64,000 bases of DNA, taken from positions 62,001-126,000 of the forward strand of contig CAVYUC010000014.1 of NCBI GenBank assembly GCA_963771595.1, written 5' to 3'. Shown here in pieces: positions 9,333-17,689 of this stretch; the first letter of the stretch is position 1; each line of letters begins with the position of its first letter. Under the pieces are notes generated by a model. It saw only the letters and a program-made list of their open reading frames with translations, was not told the origin of the DNA and did no database searches. The position numbers were made by a program, and so were the translations under genes. The stretch is from CAVYUC01 sp963771595 (lineage in GTDB: Bacteria > Bacteroidota > Bacteroidia > Bacteroidales > Prolixibacteraceae).

Positions 9333-9848
9333 ATGAAGAGGTTAGCAATTCTTATCACATTTTTGATACTTGGAACAGGAATTACATTTGCACAAAACAC
9401 CATTGGAATTAATATTGGCAATAAAGCGCCCGAATTAATTGGAACATCGCCCGATGGAAAAACTTTCAAACTTTCGGACACAAAAGGAAAACTGGTGTTG
9501 CTCGATTTTTGGGCATCGTGGTGTGGCCCCTGTCGCCGCGAAAATCCAACTGTTGTAAATGCCTATAACGGTTTCAACAATAAAAATTTTGCCAACGGAA
9601 AAGGTTTTACTGTATTTAGTGTTTCGCTCGATCGCGCAAAAGAAGACTGGGTAAAAGGAATTAAAACCGATAAACTGAGCTGGCCCTACCACATCAGCGA
9701 TTTAAAATACTGGAATTCAAAACATGCTGCAATTTACGGTGTTCGCAGCATTCCATCCAATTTCCTTCTGGATGAAAACGGAGTTATTATTGCCCGTAAT
9801 TTGAGGGGACCGGCATTGGAAGCAAAATTGAAAGAACTTGCAAAATAA
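9333..9848 (+). CDS. Secreted TlpA/thioredoxin-like disulfide oxidoreductase
   Basis: This is a 171-residue periplasmic redox protein. A signal peptide (about residues 1-20, ending ITFAQ) precedes a TlpA/AhpC-TSA-type thioredoxin fold with the active site WCGPC (C64 and C67). The cis-Pro region appears as VRSIPSNFLLDENG. Such proteins reduce disulfides or assist cytochrome c maturation and thiol protection outside the cytoplasm; the specific partner is unknown. The gene is monocistronic, with a TATTTTTG element at 9294-9301 and a strong terminator after the stop. Confidence 0.9.
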   Translation: MKRLAILITFLILGTGITFAQNTIGINIGNKAPELIGTSPDGKTFKLSDTKGKLVLLDFWASWCGPCRRENPTVVNAYNGFNNKNFANGKGFTVFSVSLDRAKEDWVKGIKTDKLSWPYHISDLKYWNSKHAAIYGVRSIPSNFLLDENGVIIARNLRGPALEAKLKELAK

Positions 9849-9883
9849 AGTAACAGCCGGATTAAAAATATTTTTATAGTTCC

Positions 9884-9926
9884 AAATTGACACCTGCATT
9901 GTACAATGGGTGTCAATTTGTCTTTT
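9884..9926 (+). terminator. Intrinsic terminator after the thioredoxin-like gene
   Basis: An 11-bp stem (9884-9894 with 9909-9919) is followed by GTCTTTT. It separates the redox gene from grpE. Confidence 0.75.
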
Positions 9927-9983
9927 ACAGAGGGTGTGGCAAATAATTTGATGTGCCAAAAGCGTTATAAAAACTGAAGAAAA

Positions 9984-10616
9984 ATGGCAGAAGAAAAAGC
10001 TAAAAAAAATACAGAAAATACTCAGCAAACAGAACATGTTAATAATGCTGATGATGAAAAACAACAGGAGCTAACTGCTGAAGAAAAATACAAGCAGGAA
10101 AACCAGGAAATGGAAGTGGAAGAAGATGAGTCTGAAGAAGAGCAAACTTCAGAAAATACACAACAAGAACAGTTGGAAAAGTTACAGACAAAACTGGATG
10201 AATTTTCAGATAAACACTTGCGCTTACAAGCTGAATTCGACAATTTTCGCCGGCGAACCATCCGCGAAAAGGCTGATTTAATAAAAGCCGGCGGCGAATC
10301 AGTTATTGTAGGTTTATTACCTGTTATCGACGATTTCGAACGGGCACTTGATTCTTTAAAATCGGCTCCCGACGATGATGCCGGAAAAATGGGCACATTG
10401 CTTATTTACAGCAAGTTTAAAGATTTTCTGAAACAAAATAATGTAAAAGAGATTGAAGCAACAAACCAGGATTTTGATGTTGATTTGCACGAAGCAATAA
10501 CCAAAATCCCGGCTCCCGATAAAAAGCACAAAGGCAAAGTTGTAGATGTAATACAAAAGGGATACACACTAAACGACAAGGTTATCCGGTTTGCAAAAGT
10601 TGTAATCGGAGAATAA
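9984..10616 (+). CDS. grpE: Nucleotide exchange factor GrpE
   Basis: GrpE releases ADP from DnaK and so drives the Hsp70 folding cycle in the cytoplasm. The protein has 210 residues. A very acidic, Gln/Glu-rich disordered N-terminal tail (about 1-65) leads into the long dimeric coiled coil (LQTKLDEFSDKHLRLQAEFDNFRRRT). The beta-rich head that docks on DnaK ends FAKVVIGE. It lies 15 nt upstream of dnaJ in the usual grpE-dnaJ order. dnaK is not in the window. No heat-shock operator such as CIRCE was seen upstream. Confidence 0.94.
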   Translation: MAEEKAKKNTENTQQTEHVNNADDEKQQELTAEEKYKQENQEMEVEEDESEEEQTSENTQQEQLEKLQTKLDEFSDKHLRLQAEFDNFRRRTIREKADLIKAGGESVIVGLLPVIDDFERALDSLKSAPDDDAGKMGTLLIYSKFKDFLKQNNVKEIEATNQDFDVDLHEAITKIPAPDKKHKGKVVDVIQKGYTLNDKVIRFAKVVIGE

Positions 10617-10631
10617 AATCAAATCAGCAAA

Positions 10632-11786
10632 ATGGCAAAAAGAGATTATTACGAAATATTAGGTGTTGGGAAAGAGGCGTCGGCTGAAGAGATAAAAAAA
10701 GCATACCGTAAAAAAGCGCTGCAATACCATCCGGATAAAAATCCGGGCGACAAGGAAGCAGAGGAAAAATTTAAGGAAGCTGCCGAGGCATATGAAGTGC
10801 TGCGCAATCCGGAGAAAAAACAACGGTACGATCAGTTCGGACATGCAGGAATGAGTGGCGCAGCAGGCGGCGGATATGGCGGTGGATTTTCGGATATTGA
10901 AGATATTTTTTCAGCATTTGGCGATATTTTCGGCGGACATTTTGGAGGATTCGGAGGATTTAGCGGCGGCCGCAGCCGCAGCACCGGAAGACGCGTCAGC
11001 CGCGGCTCCGATTTACGCGTGAAAGTGAAACTAAATCTGGAAGAAATTGCAAATGGCGTTGAAAAGAAAATAAAGGTAAAAAAATATACCGCCTGCAAAC
11101 ACTGTGACGGAACCGGCGCGCAAAATGCATCGGCATATTCCAACTGCAACACATGTCACGGAACCGGTCATGTTACGCGCATAGCCAATACTTTGCTCGG
11201 TCAAATGCAAACTACTTCCACCTGCCCGACATGCCAGGGCGAAGGAAAAATTATAACCGACAAATGTAATCATTGTGCAGGCGAAGGTGTTATTCGCGAT
11301 GAAGAAGTAATTAAAATTAATATACCGGCAGGAGTTGGCGAAGGAATGCAACTAAATGTTTCGGGCAAAGGAAATACAGGCAGGCGTGGCGGAATAAACG
11401 GCGATTTGCTGGTTGTTATTACCGAGGAAGATCATCCGGAATTGGTGCGCGATGGAAACAATCTGATTTACAACCTCTTCTTATCGTTTCCTGAAATTAC
11501 ACTGGGAACAACTGCCGAGATTCCTACGGTTGAAAGTAAGGTAAAAGTTAAAATCGAACCGGGTACACAACCTGAAAAAATACTGCGCCTCCGCGGAAAA
11601 GGATTGCCCGATGTGAATGGTTACGGAAAAGGCGATTTGCTGGTAAGGGTTCATGTCTGGATTCCGAAAAAACTGAGTGCCGAAGAAAAAAGAATACTGG
11701 AAAAATTGCAAACATCGCCCACTTTTCAGGAAGGACCTTCGGCTTCAGAGAAATCCTTCTTTGAAAAAATGAAAGATATGTTTTAA
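10632..11786 (+). CDS. dnaJ: Chaperone protein DnaJ
   Basis: This Hsp40 co-chaperone delivers clients to DnaK and stimulates its ATPase. The 384-residue protein has every class A part: a J domain with HPD at 33-35, a Gly/Phe-rich linker (about 72-118), and four zinc motifs. Those are CKHCDGTG (from C155), CNTCHGTG (C172), CPTCQGEG (C198) and CNHCAGEG (C212). The substrate-binding and dimerisation C-terminus follows. It is co-transcribed with grpE. Confidence 0.96.
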   Translation: MAKRDYYEILGVGKEASAEEIKKAYRKKALQYHPDKNPGDKEAEEKFKEAAEAYEVLRNPEKKQRYDQFGHAGMSGAAGGGYGGGFSDIEDIFSAFGDIFGGHFGGFGGFSGGRSRSTGRRVSRGSDLRVKVKLNLEEIANGVEKKIKVKKYTACKHCDGTGAQNASAYSNCNTCHGTGHVTRIANTLLGQMQTTSTCPTCQGEGKIITDKCNHCAGEGVIRDEEVIKINIPAGVGEGMQLNVSGKGNTGRRGGINGDLLVVITEEDHPELVRDGNNLIYNLFLSFPEITLGTTAEIPTVESKVKVKIEPGTQPEKILRLRGKGLPDVNGYGKGDLLVRVHVWIPKKLSAEEKRILEKLQTSPTFQEGPSASEKSFFEKMKDMF

Positions 11787-11859
11787 CTTTTTCGGAAAAA
11801 ATTCTTTCTTTTCATGAAATAAAAAGGTTAATTTTATTGCTAATTTTAAACTTATACTT

Positions 11860-12222
11860 ATGAAAAGAATATTAATCGCACTTTTTGTTCTGGCAATTAC
11901 CCTGCAGGTTTCAGCAAAATTAAAAGAAAACCAACTTCTTGGAAAATGGAAGTATGAAGTAGTTACCGACCAGGGAAATATGTCGGGAGTCTTTCATTTT
12001 ATGGAAAAAGACGGAAAGCTTGCCGGTGAAGTAATTACTGATGACGGCTACACCATTCCGTTTACCAAAATTGAAATAAAAGAAGAAAACATGCTTTACC
12101 TGGAACTTCAAACTGATTCGGATGTAATTAAAATTTCGGTAAAAGTTGATGGTAAAAAATTTACCGGAACCGGCTCGTCCTACCAGGGAGACGCCCCTAT
12201 TACCGGTGAGAAACAAGAGTAA
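11860..12222 (+). CDS. Small secreted protein of unknown function
   Basis: The 120-residue protein starts with a clear signal peptide (MKRILIALFVLAITLQVSA). A beta-rich domain begins LLGKWKYEV and contains repeated short strands (GVFHFMEKDGKLAGEV, GKKFTGTGSS). The LxGKW opening and strand pattern resemble small lipocalin-like periplasmic domains, but I do not recognise a specific family. It sits between dnaJ and a Crp/Fnr regulator, with gaps of 73 and 58 nt. Confidence 0.75.
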   Translation: MKRILIALFVLAITLQVSAKLKENQLLGKWKYEVVTDQGNMSGVFHFMEKDGKLAGEVITDDGYTIPFTKIEIKEENMLYLELQTDSDVIKISVKVDGKKFTGTGSSYQGDAPITGEKQE

Positions 12223-12280
12223 TTTTTCGGATGCCGGCTGTTTTCAGGTTTTAAAAGAATGCTTATTAAAATAAATATTT

Positions 12281-12913
12281 GTGGAAGAACTTTTAAATAT
12301 CCGGTATCATTTTCTTGAAAAAGAGTTGCAAAAAGAGATTCTTTCACAGGGCGTTGTTAAAACATTTACTTCGGGCGACCAAATTGTCCGTGAGGGACAG
12401 TTTATTACAAGTTTTCCGCTGGTTGTTAAAGGTTTAATCCGCATTACCAGAACCAATAAAGACGGAAACGAACTGCTGCTTTATTATCTTAGGGAAAACG
12501 AAGTTTGTGCCATGTCGCTTACCTGTTGTATGGCCAATTTAAAAAGCACGGTAAAAGCAATTGCCGAAGAAGATACCGAGGTTATACTGTTGCCGGTTTC
12601 GTTGCTCGACAAATGGATGTGCGAATTTCCAACATGGCGCGAATTTGTGATGCAGACTTTTCAAAACCGCTTCAGGGAATTAATTGATACCGTTGATTCC
12701 ATTGCCTTTTTAAAACTTGATGAACGCCTCGTAAAATTTTTCCGCGACAGGTACCGAAAATCGGGGATGAAATCGTTTTCGGGCACACACCAGGAATTGG
12801 CATTTCAGTTAAATACTTCACGCGAGGTTGTTTCCCGGCTGCTCAAGAAATTGGAGAAACAGGGAAAAGTTGAATTATCACGCAATTTTATTGATTTTTC
12901 GGGTCTTCTGTGA
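12281..12913 (+). CDS. Crp/Fnr-family transcriptional regulator
   Basis: This 210-residue cytoplasmic regulator has an N-terminal cyclic-nucleotide-binding-type beta-roll and a C-terminal winged helix (HQELAFQLNTSREVVSRLLK, about 165-190). The sensory half carries Cys residues (CAMSLTCCMAN) but not the spaced N-terminal Fe-S ligands of true Fnr, so the effector is unclear. Similar Bacteroidota proteins respond to redox or nitrosative stress. The start is a GTG at 12281, with no better ATG upstream. A candidate small RNA is encoded just downstream on the same strand. Confidence 0.85.
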   Translation: MEELLNIRYHFLEKELQKEILSQGVVKTFTSGDQIVREGQFITSFPLVVKGLIRITRTNKDGNELLLYYLRENEVCAMSLTCCMANLKSTVKAIAEEDTEVILLPVSLLDKWMCEFPTWREFVMQTFQNRFRELIDTVDSIAFLKLDERLVKFFRDRYRKSGMKSFSGTHQELAFQLNTSREVVSRLLKKLEKQGKVELSRNFIDFSGLL

Positions 12914-12969
12914 CATTCGTTACAGTATAAATTACAGTGTCTTATTTTATTTGCAACACAAATTCAAAA

Positions 12970-12999
12970 TTGTAGTGTAAAGCTATAATTCTAATTTTG
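12970..12999 (+). promoter_or_regulatory. Promoter with no ORF directly behind it (candidate sRNA promoter)
   Basis: TTG at 12970-12972, a 19-nt spacer and TAATTTTG at 12992-12999 fit the Bacteroidota consensus. The predicted start is near 13006, only about 60 nt before an intrinsic terminator. Confidence 0.55.
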
Positions 13000-13005
13000 G
13001 GTTAA

Positions 13006-13064
13006 AATCGGTTAGTAGTTGAAGGTTGTTATGCCATCTGTTTTGCAGGTGGCATTTCTTTTTT
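13006..13064 (+). ncRNA. Candidate small RNA of about 60 nt
   Basis: The interval begins where the promoter at 12970-12999 predicts a start. It ends in a 10-bp hairpin (13031-13040 with 13046-13055) followed by TTCTTTTTT. No open reading frame lies inside. The hairpin could instead be just the distal terminator of the regulator gene, whose stop is 117 nt upstream. The match of promoter, short body and terminator is the only evidence, and I recognise no known RNA family. Confidence 0.4.
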
Positions 13065-13202
13065 ACCACACCTGTCCTGTTCAAAATGCACGTAATTGAA
13101 AAAAAATAATGGAGTGAAATTAAAACCATCATCCGGTGAACCAAAAATGTTTAATTTTACCTGCAGATTTCAGCACGCTCATTTTCAATTGGTTTTCACA
13201 CT

Positions 13203-13829
13203 ATGACTAAAGAAATTAATGAACTGGAAAAACAATTCTTTTCTGACGGACATAAATTAGGAATCAATTTATCGAATGCCGGAAACAGAAGCTACACTTT
13301 GTTTCCGGCTGTAAAAAAACTGTTCGCATCAGTTGATGAATTTAATGATACGTTTCTGAATTTCATTGAAAGCCACCATCAGAAAACCGAATGCAGAAAA
13401 GGCTGCGAATGGTGCTGCCATCAACCGGTTTATGCGCTGTCGTACGAACTTGAATTTCTCAAAAATTATATCGCTGAAAATTTCAGCGCCGAAAAACAAA
13501 CTGAGATAAAAAAACGCGCCGAACAAAAAAGAAAGAAACTGGAAGGTCTGGAAAAGGAAGATCTTCTGAATTCAAAATTTCCGTGTCCGTTGCTCGAAAA
13601 CGGCTCTTGCATAGTTTATGAAGCGCGTCCCGTAGCTTGCCGGATTTATCTTTCAACGAGTTTAAAAACATGTTTGAATTACTTCAATAATCCTGAGGAT
13701 CAAACCAATTTTCCTGCTCTATTAAGTTTCCCGATGCGTGCCGGAAAATTAATGAATGAAGGATTTAAATCTGCCCTAAAAACCAATGGAATAAAAGCAG
13801 AGGAATACAGCATTGAAGAAAAGCTTTAA
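13203..13829 (+). CDS. YkgJ-family cysteine cluster protein
   Basis: The 208-residue cytoplasmic protein has the YkgJ/UPF0153 cysteine pattern. A first cluster, CRKGCEWCC, has C64, C68, C71 and C72. A second group is FPCPLL, GSC, VACR and KTC between about residues 127 and 160. The pattern suggests a bound zinc or iron-sulfur centre; the biochemical role is unknown. The N-terminal 50 residues are helical. It is transcribed alone and converges with the thioesterase gene. Confidence 0.85.
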   Translation: MTKEINELEKQFFSDGHKLGINLSNAGNRSYTLFPAVKKLFASVDEFNDTFLNFIESHHQKTECRKGCEWCCHQPVYALSYELEFLKNYIAENFSAEKQTEIKKRAEQKRKKLEGLEKEDLLNSKFPCPLLENGSCIVYEARPVACRIYLSTSLKTCLNYFNNPEDQTNFPALLSFPMRAGKLMNEGFKSALKTNGIKAEEYSIEEKL

Positions 13830-13887
13830 ATTGAAAAGCGGAATCATTTCTCCACTTGCGGTTTCAACAATTCCGCTGAAATCGTCA

Positions 13888-14310
13888 TTAATTTTCTTCA
13901 GGATTGATGCCCACTTTTTCCAGTTTTTTTATCAAAATACCGGGCGAAACAGGACGGCTGTTTTTCGTAAGAACAGTAACAATTTTTGCTTTCACCATAA
14001 GTTTTTCATCCGCTTTGCGAATTATTTGCTGATTGAAAATAATTCGCAGCCGGCCTTGTTTGGCCATTTTTAGCTGTACCAGAAAATTATCGCCCGGACG
14101 CAATGGAAATTTGTAATCCAGTTCCGCACGAACAACCACTGCATCAATTCCCTGATTGTGCAAATCCGCAAAATCAAGCCCAATGGAATTCAGAAATTTA
14201 TGCCGGCAGTTTTCCAGGTAATTCTGATAAACTGCGTTATTAACAATTCCCTGGATATCACATTCATAATCGCGCACCTGCATTTCTATTTCAAAATCGA
14301 AATGTTCCAC
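13888..14310 (-). CDS. Acyl-CoA thioesterase, 4HBT hotdog fold
   Basis: This 140-residue cytoplasmic enzyme is of the YbgC/FadM type and hydrolyses acyl-CoA thioesters. The hotdog signature DIQGIVNNAVYQNYLE is present near residues 18-33, with the candidate catalytic Asp at D18. The remaining strands match the family. It is the last gene of a leftward run (dnaN, exonuclease, FAH, CoA-binding, thioesterase), 46 nt after the CoA-binding gene. The chain-length preference cannot be told. Confidence 0.85.
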   Translation of the reverse strand: MEHFDFEIEMQVRDYECDIQGIVNNAVYQNYLENCRHKFLNSIGLDFADLHNQGIDAVVVRAELDYKFPLRPGDNFLVQLKMAKQGRLRIIFNQQIIRKADEKLMVKAKIVTVLTKNSRPVSPGILIKKLEKVGINPEEN

Positions 14311-14356
14311 TTTAATGGCAAATTAATTAAATGACAGCCAATTCTTTAAATGTTTT

Positions 14357-14827
14357 TCAATTAGCAGAAGCGATCATTTTTGGATAGCCGCCAAAAAGTT
14401 TGGTAATAAACCGGTGAACATTGTGCGGCCCTTTTACCGGGTCGGCAAACATCATGATGCATTTTTTATAAATCAGCGGAATTCCGGCATCTTCAATAAT
14501 TTTAACTGCTTCGGGAGTTTCAGATTTTTGTTGCATCCAAATCATTTTCATTCCTCTTTTTACCGCCTCACCGGCCACCTGAGTCGTTTCCTGCCGGGGT
14601 GTAACAATAAAAAGATGATATACATCCTTGGGTAGTGAATCAATTGAAGAATAACATTTTACACCTTGAATTTGGTCAGCATTAGGATTTACCGGATACA
14701 ATTCGTATCCTTTTTCCCGCAATTCTTTAAACACGGTTCCTCCAAATTTCTTCGGATTGCGTGATGCACCGGCAACCGCAATTTTTTTAGTTTCCAAAAA
14801 CCGTTGGATTTCATTTAAGTTTGTCAT
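14357..14827 (-). CDS. CoA-binding (YccU-like) Rossmann-fold protein
   Basis: The 156-residue protein is a stand-alone CoA-binding domain, as in the N-terminal half of succinyl-CoA synthetase alpha. The Rossmann start KKIAVAGASRNPKKFGG is at about 14-30, followed by YPVNPN and the segment IWMQQKSE. The late IYKKCIMMF stretch is typical. The family has no settled function. It starts 11 nt after the FAH-family gene, so the two are co-transcribed. Confidence 0.85.
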   Translation of the reverse strand: MTNLNEIQRFLETKKIAVAGASRNPKKFGGTVFKELREKGYELYPVNPNADQIQGVKCYSSIDSLPKDVYHLFIVTPRQETTQVAGEAVKRGMKMIWMQQKSETPEAVKIIEDAGIPLIYKKCIMMFADPVKGPHNVHRFITKLFGGYPKMIASAN

Positions 14828-14838
14828 AGTTTTTGTTT

Positions 14839-15453
14839 TTATTTAATCACAAAATCGAATAGTTTTTCATCGGCAAGGTAACCTTCCAGGCGATCGCTAA
14901 TTTTAACCGGTCCCACTCCGGCCGGAGTTCCGGTATAAATTAAATCGCCAATTTTCAACGTTACAAACTTTGAAATATGCGCCACAATATCATCAAAATC
15001 AAAAATCATCAAACCGGAATTGCCATCCTGAACTGTTTCACCATTTACATTCAGCCTGAAATTTATTTTTTTCAAATCCGGAATATTTTCAACGGGAATA
15101 AATTCTCTGCTTAGAACTGCCGACTGATCGAATGCTTTTGCTTTTTCCCAGGGTAATCCTTTTTTCTTTAATTCGGCCTGTACATCGCGTGCTGTAAAAT
15201 CAATTCCCAAACCAATTTCATCAAAATAACGATGAGCAAACCGTTTTTCGATGTTTTTTCCAAGCCGGCTTATTTTTAAAACCAGCTCAATTTCATGGTG
15301 CACTTCATTCGTCCAGTCCGGAATGTAAAACGGCTGGTTATTGCGTAACAGCGCCGAGTCGGGTTTCATAAAAAAAACCGGTTCATCCGGCACCTCGTTA
15401 TTTAATTCCCGGGCATGTGCCACATAATTCCGGCCAATGCAAATTATCTTCAT
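14839..15453 (-). CDS. Fumarylacetoacetate hydrolase-family protein
   Basis: This is a 204-residue cytoplasmic enzyme of the short FAH group, which includes acylpyruvases and oxaloacetate decarboxylases. Visible motifs are IGRNYVAHARE at the start, FMKPDSAL, the metal-binding ...EIELVLKIS segment (E-x-E type), GIDFTARDVQ and the C-terminal IYTGTPAGVGP. The ATG at 15453 is preferred; a TTG at 15462 is the only alternative. The substrate is not evident. It lies between the exonuclease and CoA-binding genes in the dnaN run. Confidence 0.88.
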   Translation of the reverse strand: MKIICIGRNYVAHARELNNEVPDEPVFFMKPDSALLRNNQPFYIPDWTNEVHHEIELVLKISRLGKNIEKRFAHRYFDEIGLGIDFTARDVQAELKKKGLPWEKAKAFDQSAVLSREFIPVENIPDLKKINFRLNVNGETVQDGNSGLMIFDFDDIVAHISKFVTLKIGDLIYTGTPAGVGPVKISDRLEGYLADEKLFDFVIK

Positions 15454-15500
15454 ATTTATCAATTACTTTAAAATCTAAACTTGAAACTTTAAACTGAATT

Positions 15501-16307
15501 TCATTTATTCATCATCCGCAACTTAATTTGCGTTAACACTTTTTTGGTGTAAAGTGGAAATTCGCTGTTCATAATCCATCCAAAATATCCAGGCTGTTCA
15601 GTCAGTACCTTTTCAACCGGTATTCCTCTGTTTTTACCAAAATTAAAAACCTCCACTCCATCTTCATTATAAACAATACGACCCACAAAATCAACATTTT
15701 GGTCGTAACATGAAAACTCGCTGAGCTTTTCCACATCGTTTACAATCGGCACAGATTTCTTTCCGTTTTTATCTTCGCATTCCACATCTTTATACACGTC
15801 GAGCTGGGATTTTAAAACCTCGTAAGTTGCACGGGTGTCGGCCATTGCGCTGTGTGCATCAATCAGTTCCTGCCGGCAGTAAAATTTATATGCAGCTGCC
15901 AGAGTACGTTTCTCCATTTTATGAAAAATAGCCTGCACGTCAATAAATTTTCGTTTCTTAAAATCGATATCGATATCAGCCCGAAGAAATTCTTCGGCCA
16001 AAAGCGGAATGTCGAACCGGTTGGAATTAAAGCCTGCCAAATCGCAACCTTCAAGAAATTTAGCCAGATTTTTTGCCACCTCTTTAAAAGTCGGCTCATT
16101 TTTAATATCGTCATCATAAATTCCGTGAATTGCCGAACTTTCTGCAGGTATTGGCATTTCAGGATTTATACGAAGCAACATCTCCTCCTCGCTCCCATTC
16201 CGAAGGATTTTAAGCAGCGCGATTTCAACAATTCTGTCGGTAACAATATTAATTCCTGTGGTTTCAAGATCCAGAAAAACAACCGGATTTTTTAAAATAA
16301 GTTGCAT
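15501..16307 (-). CDS. DEDDh 3'-5' exonuclease (DNA polymerase III epsilon-like)
   Basis: This 268-residue nuclease has the complete DEDDh active site: D13 and E15 (FLDLETTG), D99 (NSNRFD), and H152 with D157 (HSAMADT). The exonuclease domain spans about 8-172. A C-terminal part of about 90 residues contains VGRIVYNEDGVEVFNFGKNRG and YFGWIMNSEFP, which resembles a small domain seen in other Bacteroidota proteins of this group. It follows dnaN after 87 nt on the same strand, fitting a proofreading or repair exonuclease that works with the clamp. Whether it is the replicative epsilon subunit is not proven. Confidence 0.9.
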   Translation of the reverse strand: MQLILKNPVVFLDLETTGINIVTDRIVEIALLKILRNGSEEEMLLRINPEMPIPAESSAIHGIYDDDIKNEPTFKEVAKNLAKFLEGCDLAGFNSNRFDIPLLAEEFLRADIDIDFKKRKFIDVQAIFHKMEKRTLAAAYKFYCRQELIDAHSAMADTRATYEVLKSQLDVYKDVECEDKNGKKSVPIVNDVEKLSEFSCYDQNVDFVGRIVYNEDGVEVFNFGKNRGIPVEKVLTEQPGYFGWIMNSEFPLYTKKVLTQIKLRMMNK

Positions 16308-16394
16308 GAGTTTTATTTAAAAGAGAAGGTATCCGAAAAACCATGCAATTATTTTTGATTTTTGGGATACCCTCAAAATTTATAATTTTTGATT

Positions 16395-17525
16395 TTATGC
16401 GTTTATCATCATCGGCATCAAAAGCATTAATACATCTTCGTCTTCATCGTCGGTTTCAGCGGGTAAAAGCAAACCGGCACGAGTAGGATCGCTCATTTCA
16501 ACTTTTACATCGCCGGCCGAAATGTTGGTCAGAATCTCCAGTAAAAATGTCGATTTGAAACCAATTTCAATTTCATCCCCTTCGTATTCGCAATTTAACC
16601 GTTCGACAGCCGAAATTGAAAAATCAATATCCTGTGCCGAAACTACAAGTTGGTTTTCGTGAATACTCAATTTTACCAGGTTGCTTGCCTGGTTCGAGAA
16701 AACAGAAACACGTTTAACGGTGTTGTAAAATGCCAGTCTGTCTATCACCATTTTATTTGGATTACTGGCTGGAATTACCGAATTGTAACTTGGATAATTT
16801 CCTTCAACCAAACGGCAAATGAGTTTATAATTGCTTAATGTGAAAATTGCATTTTTATCGTCGAAATCCAGTTTCACATCGAATTCTTCTTTCGGCAACA
16901 AATTTCGCAGTAAACCTGCCGGTTTCTTCGGAAGTATAAACGATGATTCAAATTCGGCCGTTGCATCAGTGCGGCGGTAGCGAACAAGTTTATGCGCGTC
17001 GGACGCAACAAAACTTATATTTTCCGGAGAAATCTCGACAAAAATTCCATTCATTACCGGCCTCAGTTCATCGTCGGCAGTTGCAAACAAAGTTTTTTCG
17101 ATTCCTTTTTGCAAAACCTTGTGGCTCAAATTTACCGACGAAGCCGACTCTTCGTCCACCTGCGGCTGTTCCGGAAAATCTTCGCCATTTTGCCCAACTA
17201 TACTGAATTTCCCATTGTCGGAAAAAATCTCGATTCCAAAGGTTTCAGTATTCATTTGAAAAGTCAGCGGTTGTTCCGGAAATTCTTTCAGTGTGTCGAT
17301 TAACAACTTTGCCGGAATAGCAATTGTTCCGTCACCTTCAGTATTATCCAGTTCGATGCTGGTAATTAGTGTCGATTCCAAATCGGAAGCAGTAATTGTC
17401 AATTCGGATCCAACCAGCTGAAACAGAAAGTTATCCAAAATAGGCATGGTACTTTTACTGCTGATTACCTTGCTGATGGCGGCCAGGTGACTTAATAAAT
17501 CGGTACTTGAGACAACAAACTTCAT
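16395..17525 (-). CDS. dnaN: DNA polymerase III beta subunit (sliding clamp)
   Basis: DnaN forms the dimeric ring that tethers DNA polymerases to the template. The 376-residue protein shows the three repeated clamp domains. It begins MKFVVSSTDLLSHLAAISKV and ends VLMLLMPMMINA, the conserved C-terminus that lines the partner-binding pocket. Internal landmarks include VASDAHKLVRY and EGNYPSYNSVIP. It heads a leftward gene run with an exonuclease next. No dnaA or origin signature adjoins it. A TAAAGTTTG at 17642-17650 on the minus strand is one base too long in spacing to be a confident -7 element. Confidence 0.96.
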   Translation of the reverse strand: MKFVVSSTDLLSHLAAISKVISSKSTMPILDNFLFQLVGSELTITASDLESTLITSIELDNTEGDGTIAIPAKLLIDTLKEFPEQPLTFQMNTETFGIEIFSDNGKFSIVGQNGEDFPEQPQVDEESASSVNLSHKVLQKGIEKTLFATADDELRPVMNGIFVEISPENISFVASDAHKLVRYRRTDATAEFESSFILPKKPAGLLRNLLPKEEFDVKLDFDDKNAIFTLSNYKLICRLVEGNYPSYNSVIPASNPNKMVIDRLAFYNTVKRVSVFSNQASNLVKLSIHENQLVVSAQDIDFSISAVERLNCEYEGDEIEIGFKSTFLLEILTNISAGDVKVEMSDPTRAGLLLPAETDDEDEDVLMLLMPMMINA

Positions 17526-17689
17526 AGTAAAATTTTTATTTTGTTTTTTTATCTGATTCCGGCATTCAACTTTCAGAAATCACTGTAAGCTAGCTGATTT
17601 AGTTTGATACTGAAAGGATAAACCAAGTACACGAATATACAAACTTTAATGTAATATACCATTCCGATAAGTTTGATTTTTTCAGCCAG

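Noticed and set aside
15852..16295. A 147-codon plus-strand frame over the exonuclease
   Set aside because: It is antisense to a complete DEDDh nuclease and rich in Cys/Phe/Asn without domain features.
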